The position numbers were made by a program, and so were the translations under genes. From positions 1 through 50,928 of the forward strand of contig JADJJI010000010.1 in assembly GCA_016706565.1 (NCBI GenBank): a DNA stretch of 50,928 nt, given 5' to 3'. Positions 35,446-43,888 of this stretch are shown one piece after another. Each line of letters begins with the position of its first letter. Within the stretch, counting starts at the first letter, position 1. This DNA comes from Piscinibacter sp. Lineage in GTDB: Bacteria; Pseudomonadota; Gammaproteobacteria; Burkholderiales; Burkholderiaceae_C. The notes beneath the pieces were generated by a model, which saw nothing but the letters and a program-made list of their open reading frames with translations, searched no databases and was not told the origin of the DNA.

Positions 35446-36359
35446 GCCGGGAACACGCCGGTGGACAGGTAACGATCGCCGCGGTCGCAGACGATGAACA
35501 CGATGGTGGCGTTCTCGACCTGCCGGGCCACCTGCAGCGCCACCCAGCAGGCGCCGGCCGCCGAGATGCCGGCGAACAGTCCCTCTTCGCGCGCCAGCCG
35601 ACGCGCCATCTCTTCCGCGTCGGCCTGGCTGACCGACACCGTCTCGTCGACCCAGGCCGGGTCGTAGATCTTCGGCAGGTACTCCTGCGGCCACTTGCGG
35701 ATGCCCGGGATGCGCGAGCCTTCGCTGGGCTGCGCTCCGATCACGCGCACGTCGCTGTTGCGCTCCTTCAGGAAGCGCGAGGTGCCGGTGATGCTGCCGG
35801 TCGTGCCCATGGCGCTGACGAAGTGGGTGACGCGGCCGTTCGTGTCGCGCCAGATCTCCGGCCCGGTGGTCTCGTAGTGCACGCGCGGGTTGTCGGGGTT
35901 GGCGAACTGGTCGAGCACGCGGCCCTTGCCGTCCTTGTGCATCTGTTCGGCCAGATCGCGGGCGTACTCCATGCCGCCCGAGCGCGGCGTGAGGATCAGT
36001 TCGGCGCCGAAGGCCTTCATCGTCTGCGCGCGCTCGATCGACAGGTCCTCCGGCATGATCAGCACCATGCGGTAGCCGCGCATCGCCGCGGCCATGGCCA
36101 GCGCGATGCCGGTGTTGCCCGAGGTGGCCTCGATCAGCGTGTCGCCCGGCTTGATCTCGCCGCGCTCCTCGGCGCGGCGGATCATGCTGATGGCCGGGCG
36201 GTCCTTCACCGAGCCGGCCGGGTTGTTGCCCTCGAGCTTGCCGAGGATGACGTTGCCGCGGCGCTCGTTGTCGGCACCGGGCACGCGCACGAGGCGCACC
36301 AGCGGCGTGTTGCCGATCACGTCTTCCAGCGTCGAATAGCGGGGTGCAGCGTGGCTCAT
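35442..36359 (-). CDS. cysM: Cysteine synthase B
   Basis: 305 aa PLP enzyme of fold type II that makes cysteine from O-acetylserine and sulfide (or thiosulfate). The PLP lysine is K52 in NPAGSVKDRP. EATSGNTGIALA is the substrate-binding loop, MGTTGSITGTSRFL the phosphate cup. The RKWPQEYLPKIYDPAWVDE part and the 305-aa length fit CysM better than CysK. It leads a small operon with the Nudix gene and perhaps the tusA-like gene. Confidence 0.93.
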   Translation of the reverse strand: MSHAAPRYSTLEDVIGNTPLVRLVRVPGADNERRGNVILGKLEGNNPAGSVKDRPAISMIRRAEERGEIKPGDTLIEATSGNTGIALAMAAAMRGYRMVLIMPEDLSIERAQTMKAFGAELILTPRSGGMEYARDLAEQMHKDGKGRVLDQFANPDNPRVHYETTGPEIWRDTNGRVTHFVSAMGTTGSITGTSRFLKERNSDVRVIGAQPSEGSRIPGIRKWPQEYLPKIYDPAWVDETVSVSQADAEEMARRLAREEGLFAGISAAGACWVALQVARQVENATIVFIVCDRGDRYLSTGVFPA

Positions 36360-36455
36360 CGTTCCTCCTCGCGGACATTGTCGCAGGGCCGCCCGCGCCT
36401 CGCAGGGCGCGTGACATAATCCGGCCGCTTCAAGGCCTGCCCAGCGCCCGCACCT

Positions 36456-36542
36456 GCCGGAGTGGCGAAATCGGTAGACGCAGCAGACTCAAAATCTGCC
36501 GAGGGAAACCTCGTACCGGTTCGATTCCGGTCTCCGGCACCA
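36456..36542 (+). tRNA. tRNA-Leu (anticodon CAA)
   Basis: Acceptor GCCGGAG (36,456-36,462) pairs with CTCCGGC (36,532-36,538), followed by A and encoded CCA. The anticodon stem GCAGA/TCTGC encloses the loop CTCAAAA with CAA at 36,490-36,492, reading TTG codons. A long variable arm (GAGGGAAACCTC) marks it as class II, as expected for leucine; the T-arm is GGTTCGATTCC. 87 nt. No integration scar is visible behind it. Confidence 0.97.
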
Positions 36543-36554
36543 ACTCCTCGACCC

Positions 36555-37145
36555 ATGCCCGCACTGCCGCCCGTCACCCAAGCGCTGCTGCTCATCAATG
36601 TGGCCTTGTTCGCGGCCGATGCGCTGTTCGGGCATCTGCTCAGCGCGCTGTTCGCGCTGTGGCCGATCGGGCCGAACTTCATGCCCTGGCAGGTGGTGAC
36701 TTACGCCTTCCTGCATGGCGACTTCTTCCACCTGTTCTTCAACATGCTGGGGCTGTGGATGTTCGGCGCCGAACTCGAGCGCATCTGGGGCACCAAGCGC
36801 TTCATCCACTTCTATGCCGCCAGCGTGCTGGCCGCCGCGCTGTGCCAGTTGCTGGTCAACGCCCTGCTCGGCTCGCGCTTCCCCACCGTGGGCGCCTCGG
36901 GCGGCCTGTTCGGCCTGCTGCTCGCCTTCGGGATGATGTTCCCGAACCGCATCATCATGCCGCTTTTCCCGCCGATCCCGATGAAGGCCAAGGTGTTCGT
37001 CGCCGTGTTCGGCGGACTGGAGCTGTTCTTCGGCGTGACCGGCACGCAGTCAGGCGTGGCGCACTTCGCCCACCTCGGCGGCATGCTCGGCGGCTTCCTG
37101 ATGATCCGCTACTGGCGCGGCCAGTCACCGTTCGGCCGCCGCTGA
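36555..37145 (+). CDS. Rhomboid-family intramembrane serine protease
   Basis: 196 aa from ATG 36,555, 12 bases after the tRNA. Six hydrophobic segments are seen. The catalytic pair is S115 in GASGGLFG and H173 in HFAHLGG, and HLFFN63 supplies the oxyanion side. The loop F63-W region (NMLGLWMFGAELERIWG) is typical of bacterial rhomboids. It should cut membrane protein segments in the inner membrane; the substrate is unknown. The next gene is an HtrA-like protein on the same strand, 90 bases further. Confidence 0.92.
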   Translation: MPALPPVTQALLLINVALFAADALFGHLLSALFALWPIGPNFMPWQVVTYAFLHGDFFHLFFNMLGLWMFGAELERIWGTKRFIHFYAASVLAAALCQLLVNALLGSRFPTVGASGGLFGLLLAFGMMFPNRIIMPLFPPIPMKAKVFVAVFGGLELFFGVTGTQSGVAHFAHLGGMLGGFLMIRYWRGQSPFGRR

Positions 37146-37235
37146 GCGGCGATGGGCCGGCAGCAAAGCCCCTGGGCTTTGCACGGTCGGCGCGAAGGAT
37201 CATGCTGCGGGGGTCGCTGTCCGCCGGAGCTCGCC

Positions 37236-38276
37236 ATGGCCGTCCTGCCGCTGTGCCGCCTCGCCCTCGCCTCGCTGCTGGCCCTGCTGGCCAATCTGTC
37301 GCCACCGGCGGCCGCGCAGTCGTCGACGGACACTGCGGCCGGCGGCGCACAAGCCAGGGCCGAAGCGCTGGATCGCGCGAGGTCGGCGATGGTGGCTGTC
37401 TTAAGCGAAGCCGTCGACGAGGCCGGCTCCATCGCAACGCTGGGGGCACTGCGCCGCGGCTCGGGCGTGGTGATCGGCGACGACGGCCTGGTGCTGACGA
37501 TCGGCTACCTGATCCTCGAGGCCGAACGGGTCGATCTCGTCGTCGAGGGCGCGCGCCGCGTGCCGGCGCGCGTGGTGGCCTACGACCTCGCCTCAGGCTT
37601 CGGCCTGCTGCAAGCGCTGGCGCCGCTGCGCGTGGCGCCGGTCGCACTCGGCCGGTCGACCAGCGCGAGTGGCGATGAGCCGTTGATGGTGGCCAGCGGC
37701 GGTGCCGAGGGCGAGTTGAGCCTGGCGCGGCTGGTGTCGCAGCGCGCCTTCTCCGGCTACTGGGAGTACCACATCGACGCGGCGCTGTTCACCGTACCGC
37801 CGCGCACCGACCACAGCGGCGCGGGGCTGTTCAACCTCGACGGCGAGTTGCTGGGCATCGGCTCGCTGGTGGTCTCCGACGCGATGGGGCCGGCCGCGGG
37901 CCGGCTGCCGGGCAACATGTTCGTGCCGGTGGACCTGCTCAAGCCCATCCTCGCAGAGATGCGCGCCCGCGGCGCCTCGCGTGGCAGCACACGCGCCTGG
38001 CTGGGCCTGAACTGCGCCGAGAGCGCCGGCGAGGTCCGCGTGCTGCGCGTCACCCGCGAGAGCCCGGCCGAGCTGGCTGGCGTGTTGCCGGGCGATCGCA
38101 TCCTGCGCATCGACGGCGCGGAGGTCGGCGCACTGGAGACGCTCTACAAGACGCTGTGGCGCGACGGCGCCGAGCGCGACGTGCAGCTGACGATCCGCCG
38201 CGGCGGCGATGTCCAGACGCTCACCGTGCACGCACTCGACCGCATGAAGACACTGCGCAAGCCGCAGGGCATCTGA
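37236..38276 (+). CDS. HtrA-like protein with replaced catalytic His and Asp
   Basis: 346 aa from ATG 37,236, with a signal peptide (LALASLLALLANLSPPAAAQ). Trypsin-like fold of the S1C type: GSGVVIGDDGLVLT then the expected T-N-N-H-V-V site reads TIGY91LI, so the His is Tyr. The D-x-x-T-D-L-A site reads DLASG121FG, so the Asp is Gly. The Ser remains (DHS194GAGLFN, in place of GNSGGPL). A PDZ domain follows (about 253-335: SPAELAGVLPGDRILRIDG). It is likely a periplasmic chaperone-like or regulatory pseudoprotease. It could form a unit with the rhomboid gene upstream. Confidence 0.85.
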   Translation: MAVLPLCRLALASLLALLANLSPPAAAQSSTDTAAGGAQARAEALDRARSAMVAVLSEAVDEAGSIATLGALRRGSGVVIGDDGLVLTIGYLILEAERVDLVVEGARRVPARVVAYDLASGFGLLQALAPLRVAPVALGRSTSASGDEPLMVASGGAEGELSLARLVSQRAFSGYWEYHIDAALFTVPPRTDHSGAGLFNLDGELLGIGSLVVSDAMGPAAGRLPGNMFVPVDLLKPILAEMRARGASRGSTRAWLGLNCAESAGEVRVLRVTRESPAELAGVLPGDRILRIDGAEVGALETLYKTLWRDGAERDVQLTIRRGGDVQTLTVHALDRMKTLRKPQGI

Positions 38277-38291
38277 GGCCGCGCCGGGCCG

Positions 38292-39193
38292 TCAAGCCAG
38301 CAGCCCGGTGTGCGCCGTCGGGTAGCGCAGCTTCAGGCGCAGTTCGCGCTTCAAACGCGTGTTGTCGAGCCGGCGCGATTCGCTCATGAAGCTCAGCAGC
38401 ATCGGCGAGAGCTGTTCGCGCGCCTGCTCGCGCGTGATGCGCGGCGGCTTCGGCAGTCCGCACAGCGCGGCGGCGAGGTCGAAGTAGTCGCCCATCTTCA
38501 GCTCGGTGTCGTCGCTCGCGTGCACGATGCGCTGCGGCAACCCGCGGTGCAATGCCGCCACGCAGGCGCGCGCCAGGTCGTCGGCGTGGATGTGGTTGGT
38601 GTAGACGTCGTCCTGCGGCGCCAGCGCCGGCGTGCCGCGCGCCAGGCGCTCGCGCGGGTGGCCGCCTTCGCGGTCGCCGGCGTAGATGCCGGGAATGCGC
38701 AGCACGGTCACGCAGGTGCCGAAGCACGGCAGTGCCAGCGCAGCCGCTGTTCGGCATCGACTCGGCGGCGAGCGCGGTCGGTGGCCGGGGCGACGGCCCG
38801 CGTCTCGTCGATGAAGGCGTCACCGCAGTCGCCGTACACGCCGCTGGTGCTGCCGTAGACGATGCGCCGCACGACGCCGCGCCGCGCCAGCGCCTGCAGA
38901 AGATGCGCCGTGCGCGGGTCGCTTGCGCCCTGCAGCGGCGGCGGCGCGAGGTGGAGCACGGCGTCGGCCAGGCCAGCGGCGCGCTGCAGCGTGGCGGGCC
39001 GGTCGAGGTCGGCCACCAGCGGCACGATGCCCGCGGCGCGCAATTCGGCGCAGCGCCCCGGGCTGGAGGTGATGCCGATCAGGCGCCAGCGGCCGCGCAG
39101 GATCTTCGCTACACGCAGGCCGACGTCGCCGCAGCCGACGATCAACAGGGTCGGGCGCCGGCGGTGGGCAGGGGAGGTACAGGCCAGGGTCAT
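38292..39193 (-). pseudogene. NAD-dependent epimerase/dehydratase, frameshifted
   Basis: Two consecutive reverse frames make one ~300-aa SDR protein. The first (38,708-39,193) has the Rossmann motif VGCGDVGLRVAK and VYGSTSGVYGDCGD and ends ...LRWHCRASAPA. The second (38,292-38,711) continues with VTVLRIPGIYAGDREG and HADDLARACVAAL. The switch lies at ~38,712-38,725: reading on by one changed base gives GTCVTVLRIPG. The split is in the middle of a single domain, so a true one-base indel or a sequencing error is more likely than two genes, despite the GTGA overlap. Sequence similar to extended SDR sugar epimerases; the exact substrate is unknown. Confidence 0.8.
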
Positions 39194-39249
39194 GGGGCTG
39201 CGGGCACAATTCGCTGTTTCGTTCTTGCACCGAGTCTAAGACCCGCACC

Positions 39250-40293
39250 ATGTCCTTCACCGTGACCGTGCAGCCCAGCGGCCGCAGCTTTTCCGTCGAA
39301 CGCGACGAACCGATCCTGTACGCCGCCATCCGCCAGGGCATCGGCCTGCCCTACGGCTGCAAGGACGGCGCCTGCGGCTCCTGCAAGTGCCGCCTGCTCG
39401 AGGGCCGCGTGATCCACGGCGTGCACCAGGCCAAGGCGCTGTCGGCCGACGAAGAAGCCGCCGGCTTCACGCTGACCTGCTGTGCCGCGGCGCAGACCGA
39501 CGTGATCATCGAGGCCCGCACGGTTCCCGGCGCCGGCGAATTCCCGGTGCGCAAGATGCCGGTGCGCGTGATGGCGATGTCGCGACCGGCGCCCGATGTG
39601 GCGGTGCTGACGATGCAACTGCCCGCCAACGACCCGCTGCGCTACCACGCCGGCCAGTACGTCGAGTTCATCCTGCGCGACAACGCACGGCGCAGCTACT
39701 CGATGGCCAACGCGCCGCACACGCAGGCCGACAAGCCCTTCATCGAGCTGCACATCCGGCACATGCCCGGCGGCAAGTTCACCGACCATGTGTTCGGCGC
39801 GATGAAGGAGAAGGAGATCCTGCGCATCGAAGGCCCGTTCGGCAGCTTCTTCCTGCGCGAAGACAGCGACAAGCCGATCGTGCTGCTGGCCAGCGGCACC
39901 GGCTTCGCGCCGATCAAGGCGATCATCGAGCACCTCGAGCACAAGGGCAGCACGCGCCCGGCGGTACTCTACTGGGGCTGCCGCAGCAAGGCCGATCTCT
40001 ACCTGCACGACTGGGCGCTGCAGGCCGCGGCGCGGCTGCCGAACCTGCACTACGTGCCGGTGCTCTCGGAGCCGAAGCCGGAAGACGGCTGGAGCGGCCG
40101 CACCGGCTTCGTCCACCAGGCGGTGATGGCCGACCTGCCGGATCTCTCGGGCCACCAGGTCTATGCCTGCGGCGCGCCGGTGATGGTGGACTCGGCGCAG
40201 CATGATTTCGTCGAACGATGCGGCCTGCCGGCCGACGAGTTCTATGCAGACAGTTTCACTTCGGAAGCAGACAAGCATGGCCAAACGGCGTGA
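39250..40293 (+). CDS. 2Fe-2S ferredoxin/FAD/NAD oxidoreductase (CDP-glucoseen-reductase-like)
   Basis: 347 aa. N-terminal plant-type 2Fe-2S domain with C37, C42, C45 and C77 (YGCKDGACGSC...LTC). FAD-binding domain with RRSYSMAN (about 141-148) and NAD-binding domain with LLASGTGFAPI and VYACGAPVMV. The order is that of phenol-hydroxylase-type reductases and of the proteins labelled CDP-6-deoxy-delta-3,4-glucoseen reductase in Burkholderiales. It passes electrons from NAD(P)H to an unidentified partner; no oxygenase or deoxysugar gene is nearby. Its end overlaps the next gene's start by 17 bases. Confidence 0.88.
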   Translation: MSFTVTVQPSGRSFSVERDEPILYAAIRQGIGLPYGCKDGACGSCKCRLLEGRVIHGVHQAKALSADEEAAGFTLTCCAAAQTDVIIEARTVPGAGEFPVRKMPVRVMAMSRPAPDVAVLTMQLPANDPLRYHAGQYVEFILRDNARRSYSMANAPHTQADKPFIELHIRHMPGGKFTDHVFGAMKEKEILRIEGPFGSFFLREDSDKPIVLLASGTGFAPIKAIIEHLEHKGSTRPAVLYWGCRSKADLYLHDWALQAAARLPNLHYVPVLSEPKPEDGWSGRTGFVHQAVMADLPDLSGHQVYACGAPVMVDSAQHDFVERCGLPADEFYADSFTSEADKHGQTA

Positions 40294-41251
40294 GGTTCTT
40301 TCCCTGGTCGTGGCGACGCTCGCCGCGCCCGCATTCGCACAATCTCCGAAGCCGATCCGCCTGATCGTGCCCTACCCGCCCGGCGGTCCGCTGGACATCG
40401 TCGCGCGCGCGCTGGCGGAGAAGGTGAAGGACAGCCTGGGCACCGTGATCGTCGAGAACAAGCCCGGCGCCGGCGGCAACCTCGGCGCCGACCTGGCCGC
40501 CAAGGCCGCACCCGACGGAGCGACGATCGTCATGGGCGCGGTGGCCACGCATGCCATCAACCCCTGGCTGTACACGAAGATGCCCTACGACGCGCTGCGC
40601 GACTTCACGCCGATCACCGGCGTGGCGCAGGTGCCCAACGTGCTGGTGATGAATCCGGAGACGGCCGACAAGCTGGGCGTGAAGAGCGTCGCCGACCTCG
40701 TCGCCTACGCGAAGAAGAATCCCGGCAAGCTCAACTACGGCTCGGGCGGCAACGGCAGCGCCGGCCACCTGGCGGGCGAGATGTTCAAGGCGCAGGCGGG
40801 CGTGTTCATGGTGCACATCCCCTACGCCGGCGCCAACCCGGCGCAGCTCGCGCTGCTGTCGGGCCAGGTCGACCTGAACTTCGACAACCTCGCCGCGGCC
40901 TCCGCCAACATCAAGGCCGGCAAGCTGCGCGCGCTGGCGCTGACCACCGCGAAGCGCTCGGCCGCGGTGCCCGAACTGCCGACCATCGCCGAAAGCGGCG
41001 GTGCGCTGGCCGGCTTCGACATCCACACCTGGTTCGGCCTGTTCGGCCCGGCGAAGCTGCCGGCGGACGTGACGCAGAAGCTGAACAAGGCCTTCGTCGA
41101 GGCGCTCGCCGCACCCGACATCAAGGCGCGCCTGGCCACACTGCTGGCCGAGCCGATCGGCGGCTCGCCGGAGGCGTTCGCTGCCTTCGTCAAGGCCGAG
41201 AACGCCAAGTACGAGAAGCTCGTGAAGGCCAGCGGCGCGAAGGTGGAGTGA
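40277..41251 (+). CDS. Bug-type (TctC) periplasmic substrate-binding protein
   Basis: 324 aa from ATG 40,277, overlapping the previous stop by 17 bases. A signal peptide (LSLVVATLAAPAFA) precedes the family signature KPIRLIVPYPPGGPLDIVAR. IVENKPGAGGNLGADLAA, YGSGGNGSAGHLAGE and VHIPYAGANPAQLALLSGQVD are typical of the tripartite tricarboxylate transporter receptors. Betaproteobacteria carry many orphans of this family without TctAB; none is present here. The ligand is unknown. It is convergent with the liv genes but belongs to a different transporter class. Confidence 0.9.
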   Translation: MAKRREVLSLVVATLAAPAFAQSPKPIRLIVPYPPGGPLDIVARALAEKVKDSLGTVIVENKPGAGGNLGADLAAKAAPDGATIVMGAVATHAINPWLYTKMPYDALRDFTPITGVAQVPNVLVMNPETADKLGVKSVADLVAYAKKNPGKLNYGSGGNGSAGHLAGEMFKAQAGVFMVHIPYAGANPAQLALLSGQVDLNFDNLAAASANIKAGKLRALALTTAKRSAAVPELPTIAESGGALAGFDIHTWFGLFGPAKLPADVTQKLNKAFVEALAAPDIKARLATLLAEPIGGSPEAFAAFVKAENAKYEKLVKASGAKVE

Positions 41252-41278
41252 CGCCGCGGCGCGGCGCCACGGCTGGCC

Positions 41279-41992
41279 TTACTCGCCCAGGTAGGCGGCG
41301 CGCACGCGCGGGTCGTCGAGCAGCGACTTGGCTTCGCCGCTCATCGTCACCTCGCCGGAGTCCATCACGTAGCCGCGGTTGGCCAGGCCGAGCGCGCGGC
41401 TGGCGTTCTGCTCGACCAGCAGGATGGTCGTGCCGCGGCCGTGGATGTCGGCCACCACCTCGAAGATCTTGTCGACCATGATTGGCGACAGGCCCATCGA
41501 TGGCTCGTCGAGCAGCAGCACCTTCGGCTTGGCCATCAGCGCGCGGCCCATCGCGAGCATCTGCTGCTCGCCGCCGCTCATGGTGCCGGCGAGCTGGTTG
41601 CGGCGCTCCTTCAGGCGCGGGAAGATGGTGAAGACCTTCTCGATGTCCGACTCGATCTCGTTGTCGTTGCGCACGAAGGCGCCCATCTGCAGGTTCTCGG
41701 TGATGGTCATGCGCGTGAAGGTGCCGCGCCCCTCCGGCACCATCACCAGGCCCTGCTTGACCAGGTCCCAGGAGCCCTGGCCCTTGATGCTCTTGCCCAG
41801 GTAGCGGATCTCGCCGCCGGCCGGCGGCTGGGTGCCGGTGATGGCCTTCAGCGTGGTCGTCTTGCCCGCGCCGTTGGCTCCGATCAGGCTGACCAGCTCG
41901 CCCTCCTTCACCTCGAAGGAGACGCCCTTGACGGCCTGGATGCCGCCGTAGGCGACCTTCAGTCCCTGCACTTCCAGAAGCGTGTTTGCCAT
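41279..41992 (-). CDS. livF: Branched-chain amino acid ABC transporter ATPase LivF
   Basis: 237 aa ATPase, last gene of a leftward operon. Walker A GANGAGKTT, signature MSGGEQQMLAMGRAL, Walker B VLLLDEPSMGLS, then VEQNAS with the H-loop equivalent altered to Q-N, normal for LivF. Cytoplasmic; works with LivG to drive the LivH/LivM channel. Gap to livG is 7 bases. Confidence 0.93.
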   Translation of the reverse strand: MANTLLEVQGLKVAYGGIQAVKGVSFEVKEGELVSLIGANGAGKTTTLKAITGTQPPAGGEIRYLGKSIKGQGSWDLVKQGLVMVPEGRGTFTRMTITENLQMGAFVRNDNEIESDIEKVFTIFPRLKERRNQLAGTMSGGEQQMLAMGRALMAKPKVLLLDEPSMGLSPIMVDKIFEVVADIHGRGTTILLVEQNASRALGLANRGYVMDSGEVTMSGEAKSLLDDPRVRAAYLGE

Positions 41993-41999
41993 GTCTGCC

Positions 42000-42776
42000 T
42001 CAATGCGCCTTGTGACCGGCGCCGAGGTAGGCCTCGATCACCTTCTCGTTGCGTTGCACTTCCGCGGCGTTGCCCTCGGCGATCTGCTTGCCGTAGTCGA
42101 GCACCGTGACGCGGTCGCACAGGCCCATCACCAGCTTCACGTCGTGCTCGATGAGCAGGATGGTGCGGCCGTCGTTGCGGATGCGATCGATCAGCTCGCG
42201 CAGTACGACTTTCTCGGTGGCGTTCATGCCGGCGGCGGGCTCGTCCAGCGCGATCAGCTTGGGGTCGGTGGCCAGCGCGCGGGCGATCTCCAGGCGCCGC
42301 TGGTCGCCGTAGCTCAGCGTGCGCGCCTTGAACTCCGAGTACTTGCCGATGCCCACGTAGTCGAGCAATTCCTGCGCGCGCTGGGCGATGGCGGCCTCCT
42401 CGGCCTTGAACGCGCCGGTGCGGAACACCGCGCCGATCAGCCCGGAGTGGCTGCGCACGTGGCGGCCGACCATCACGTTCTCGAGCGCCGTCATTTCGGC
42501 GAACAGGCGGATGTTCTGGAAGGTGCGTGCGATGCCGGCCTTGGCCACGTCGTGCACCGCCGTGGGCTTGTAGGGCGCGCCGCCGAGCTCGAAAGTCCCG
42601 GAATCGGGCGTGTACAGGCCGGTGATGACGTTGAAGAAGGTCGTCTTGCCCGCGCCGTTGGGGCCGATCAAGCCGTAGACCTGGCCCTTGGTGATGGTGA
42701 TGCCGACGTCCGACAGGGCCTGCAGGCCGCCGAAGCGCTTGGACACGCCGGCCACTTTCAACACGATCTCGCTCAT
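42000..42776 (-). CDS. livG: Branched-chain amino acid ABC transporter ATPase LivG
   Basis: 258 aa ATPase. Walker A GPNGAGKTT, the signature region LSYGDQRRLEIARAL in place of LSGGQ (normal for LivG), Walker B LIALDEPAAGMN and H-loop IEHDVKLVM. Its length and the insert FNVITGLYTPDSG...GIARTFQNIRLF fit LivG. It stands between livM (10-base gap) and livF in the standard operon order. Confidence 0.93.
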   Translation of the reverse strand: MSEIVLKVAGVSKRFGGLQALSDVGITITKGQVYGLIGPNGAGKTTFFNVITGLYTPDSGTFELGGAPYKPTAVHDVAKAGIARTFQNIRLFAEMTALENVMVGRHVRSHSGLIGAVFRTGAFKAEEAAIAQRAQELLDYVGIGKYSEFKARTLSYGDQRRLEIARALATDPKLIALDEPAAGMNATEKVVLRELIDRIRNDGRTILLIEHDVKLVMGLCDRVTVLDYGKQIAEGNAAEVQRNEKVIEAYLGAGHKAH

Positions 42777-42786
42777 GGCTGGCTCC

Positions 42787-43875
42787 TCACTTCACCGTGA
42801 CGGGGGTGGGTGCGGCCTTGCCGTGCTCGGGCGAGGGCCACAGGCCGCGCGGTCGCGACAGCATGATGGCGATCATCGCCAGCGCGATCAGCAGCTGGCG
42901 CAGGATCGACGCATCGAGTCGGCCGTCGGTCATCTGCTGCAGCGGGCCGGCGACGTAGCGCAGCACCTCGGGCAGCGCCGCCAGCATCACCGCGCCGACG
43001 ATCACGCCGGGGATGTGACCGATGCCGCCGAGCACCACCATCGCGACGATCATGATCGACTCCTGCAGGCTGAAGGCCTCGGGCGTGATGAAGGACTGGT
43101 AGCCCGCGAACATCACGCCGGCCACGCCGCCGAAGGTGGCGCCCATGCCGAAGGCGAGCAGCTTCATGTTGCGGGTGTTGATGCCCATCGCCTTGGCGGC
43201 GATCTCGTCCTCGCGGATGGCCATCCAGGCACGGCCGATGCGGCTGCGCTCCAGGCGGTAGCAGATCACCACGCTGGCCACCACCAGCGCCAGGAAGACG
43301 TAGTAGTAGTTCGTCACCGGCGGGATCTCGAGCCCGAACAACTCGTGCTTCTGGCCCAGGTCGAAGCCGAAGAAATGCATCGAGTCGATCGGCCCGATCC
43401 CCTTGGGACCGTTGGTGATGTTCACCGGGTGGTCCAGGTTGTTCAGGAACACGCGGATGATCTCGCCGAAGCCCAGCGTCACGATCGCCAGGTAGTCGCC
43501 GCGCAACCTCAGCGTGGGCGCGCCGAGCAGCACCCCGGCCAGGCCGGCCACCCCCGCGGCGAGCGGGATGACCAGCAGGATCGGCATGTGCAGGCCCTGC
43601 GGGAACATGGCCGCGATGGCCGGGAAGGTCTCGGTCAGGTGGCCGCTGGCGAGCAGGCCGAAGATGTAGGCGCCCACCGCATAGAACGCGACGTAGCCCA
43701 GGTCGAGCAGCCCGGCGTAGCCGACCACGATGTTCAGGCCCAGCGCCAGCAGCACGTACAGCAGCGCGATGTCGATGATGCGCACCCAGGCGTTGCCGAA
43801 CAGCTGTGCAACCAGCGGCAGGATCAGCAGCGCCACCGCGGCGGCGATGAAGACGGGGAGTTTGTTGTCCTTCAT
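42787..43875 (-). CDS. livM: Branched-chain amino acid ABC transporter permease LivM
   Basis: 362 aa from ATG 43,875. Multiple membrane helices from AVALLILPLVAQLFGN onward. GLNIVVGYAGLLDLGYVAFYAVGAY is the conserved permease segment, and GRAWMAIREDEIAAKAMGIN is the EAA-like cytoplasmic loop that touches the ATPases. It pairs with LivH to form the inner-membrane channel. It follows livH by 13 bases. Confidence 0.93.
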   Translation of the reverse strand: MKDNKLPVFIAAAVALLILPLVAQLFGNAWVRIIDIALLYVLLALGLNIVVGYAGLLDLGYVAFYAVGAYIFGLLASGHLTETFPAIAAMFPQGLHMPILLVIPLAAGVAGLAGVLLGAPTLRLRGDYLAIVTLGFGEIIRVFLNNLDHPVNITNGPKGIGPIDSMHFFGFDLGQKHELFGLEIPPVTNYYYVFLALVVASVVICYRLERSRIGRAWMAIREDEIAAKAMGINTRNMKLLAFGMGATFGGVAGVMFAGYQSFITPEAFSLQESIMIVAMVVLGGIGHIPGVIVGAVMLAALPEVLRYVAGPLQQMTDGRLDASILRQLLIALAMIAIMLSRPRGLWPSPEHGKAAPTPVTVK

Positions 43876-43888
43876 GGGGTGCTCTCCT

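Noticed and set aside
36456-36542. tRNA-Leu as a second island attachment site
   Set aside because: The tRNA is complete and flanked by conserved housekeeping genes on both sides; no integrase or repeat of its 3' end was seen.
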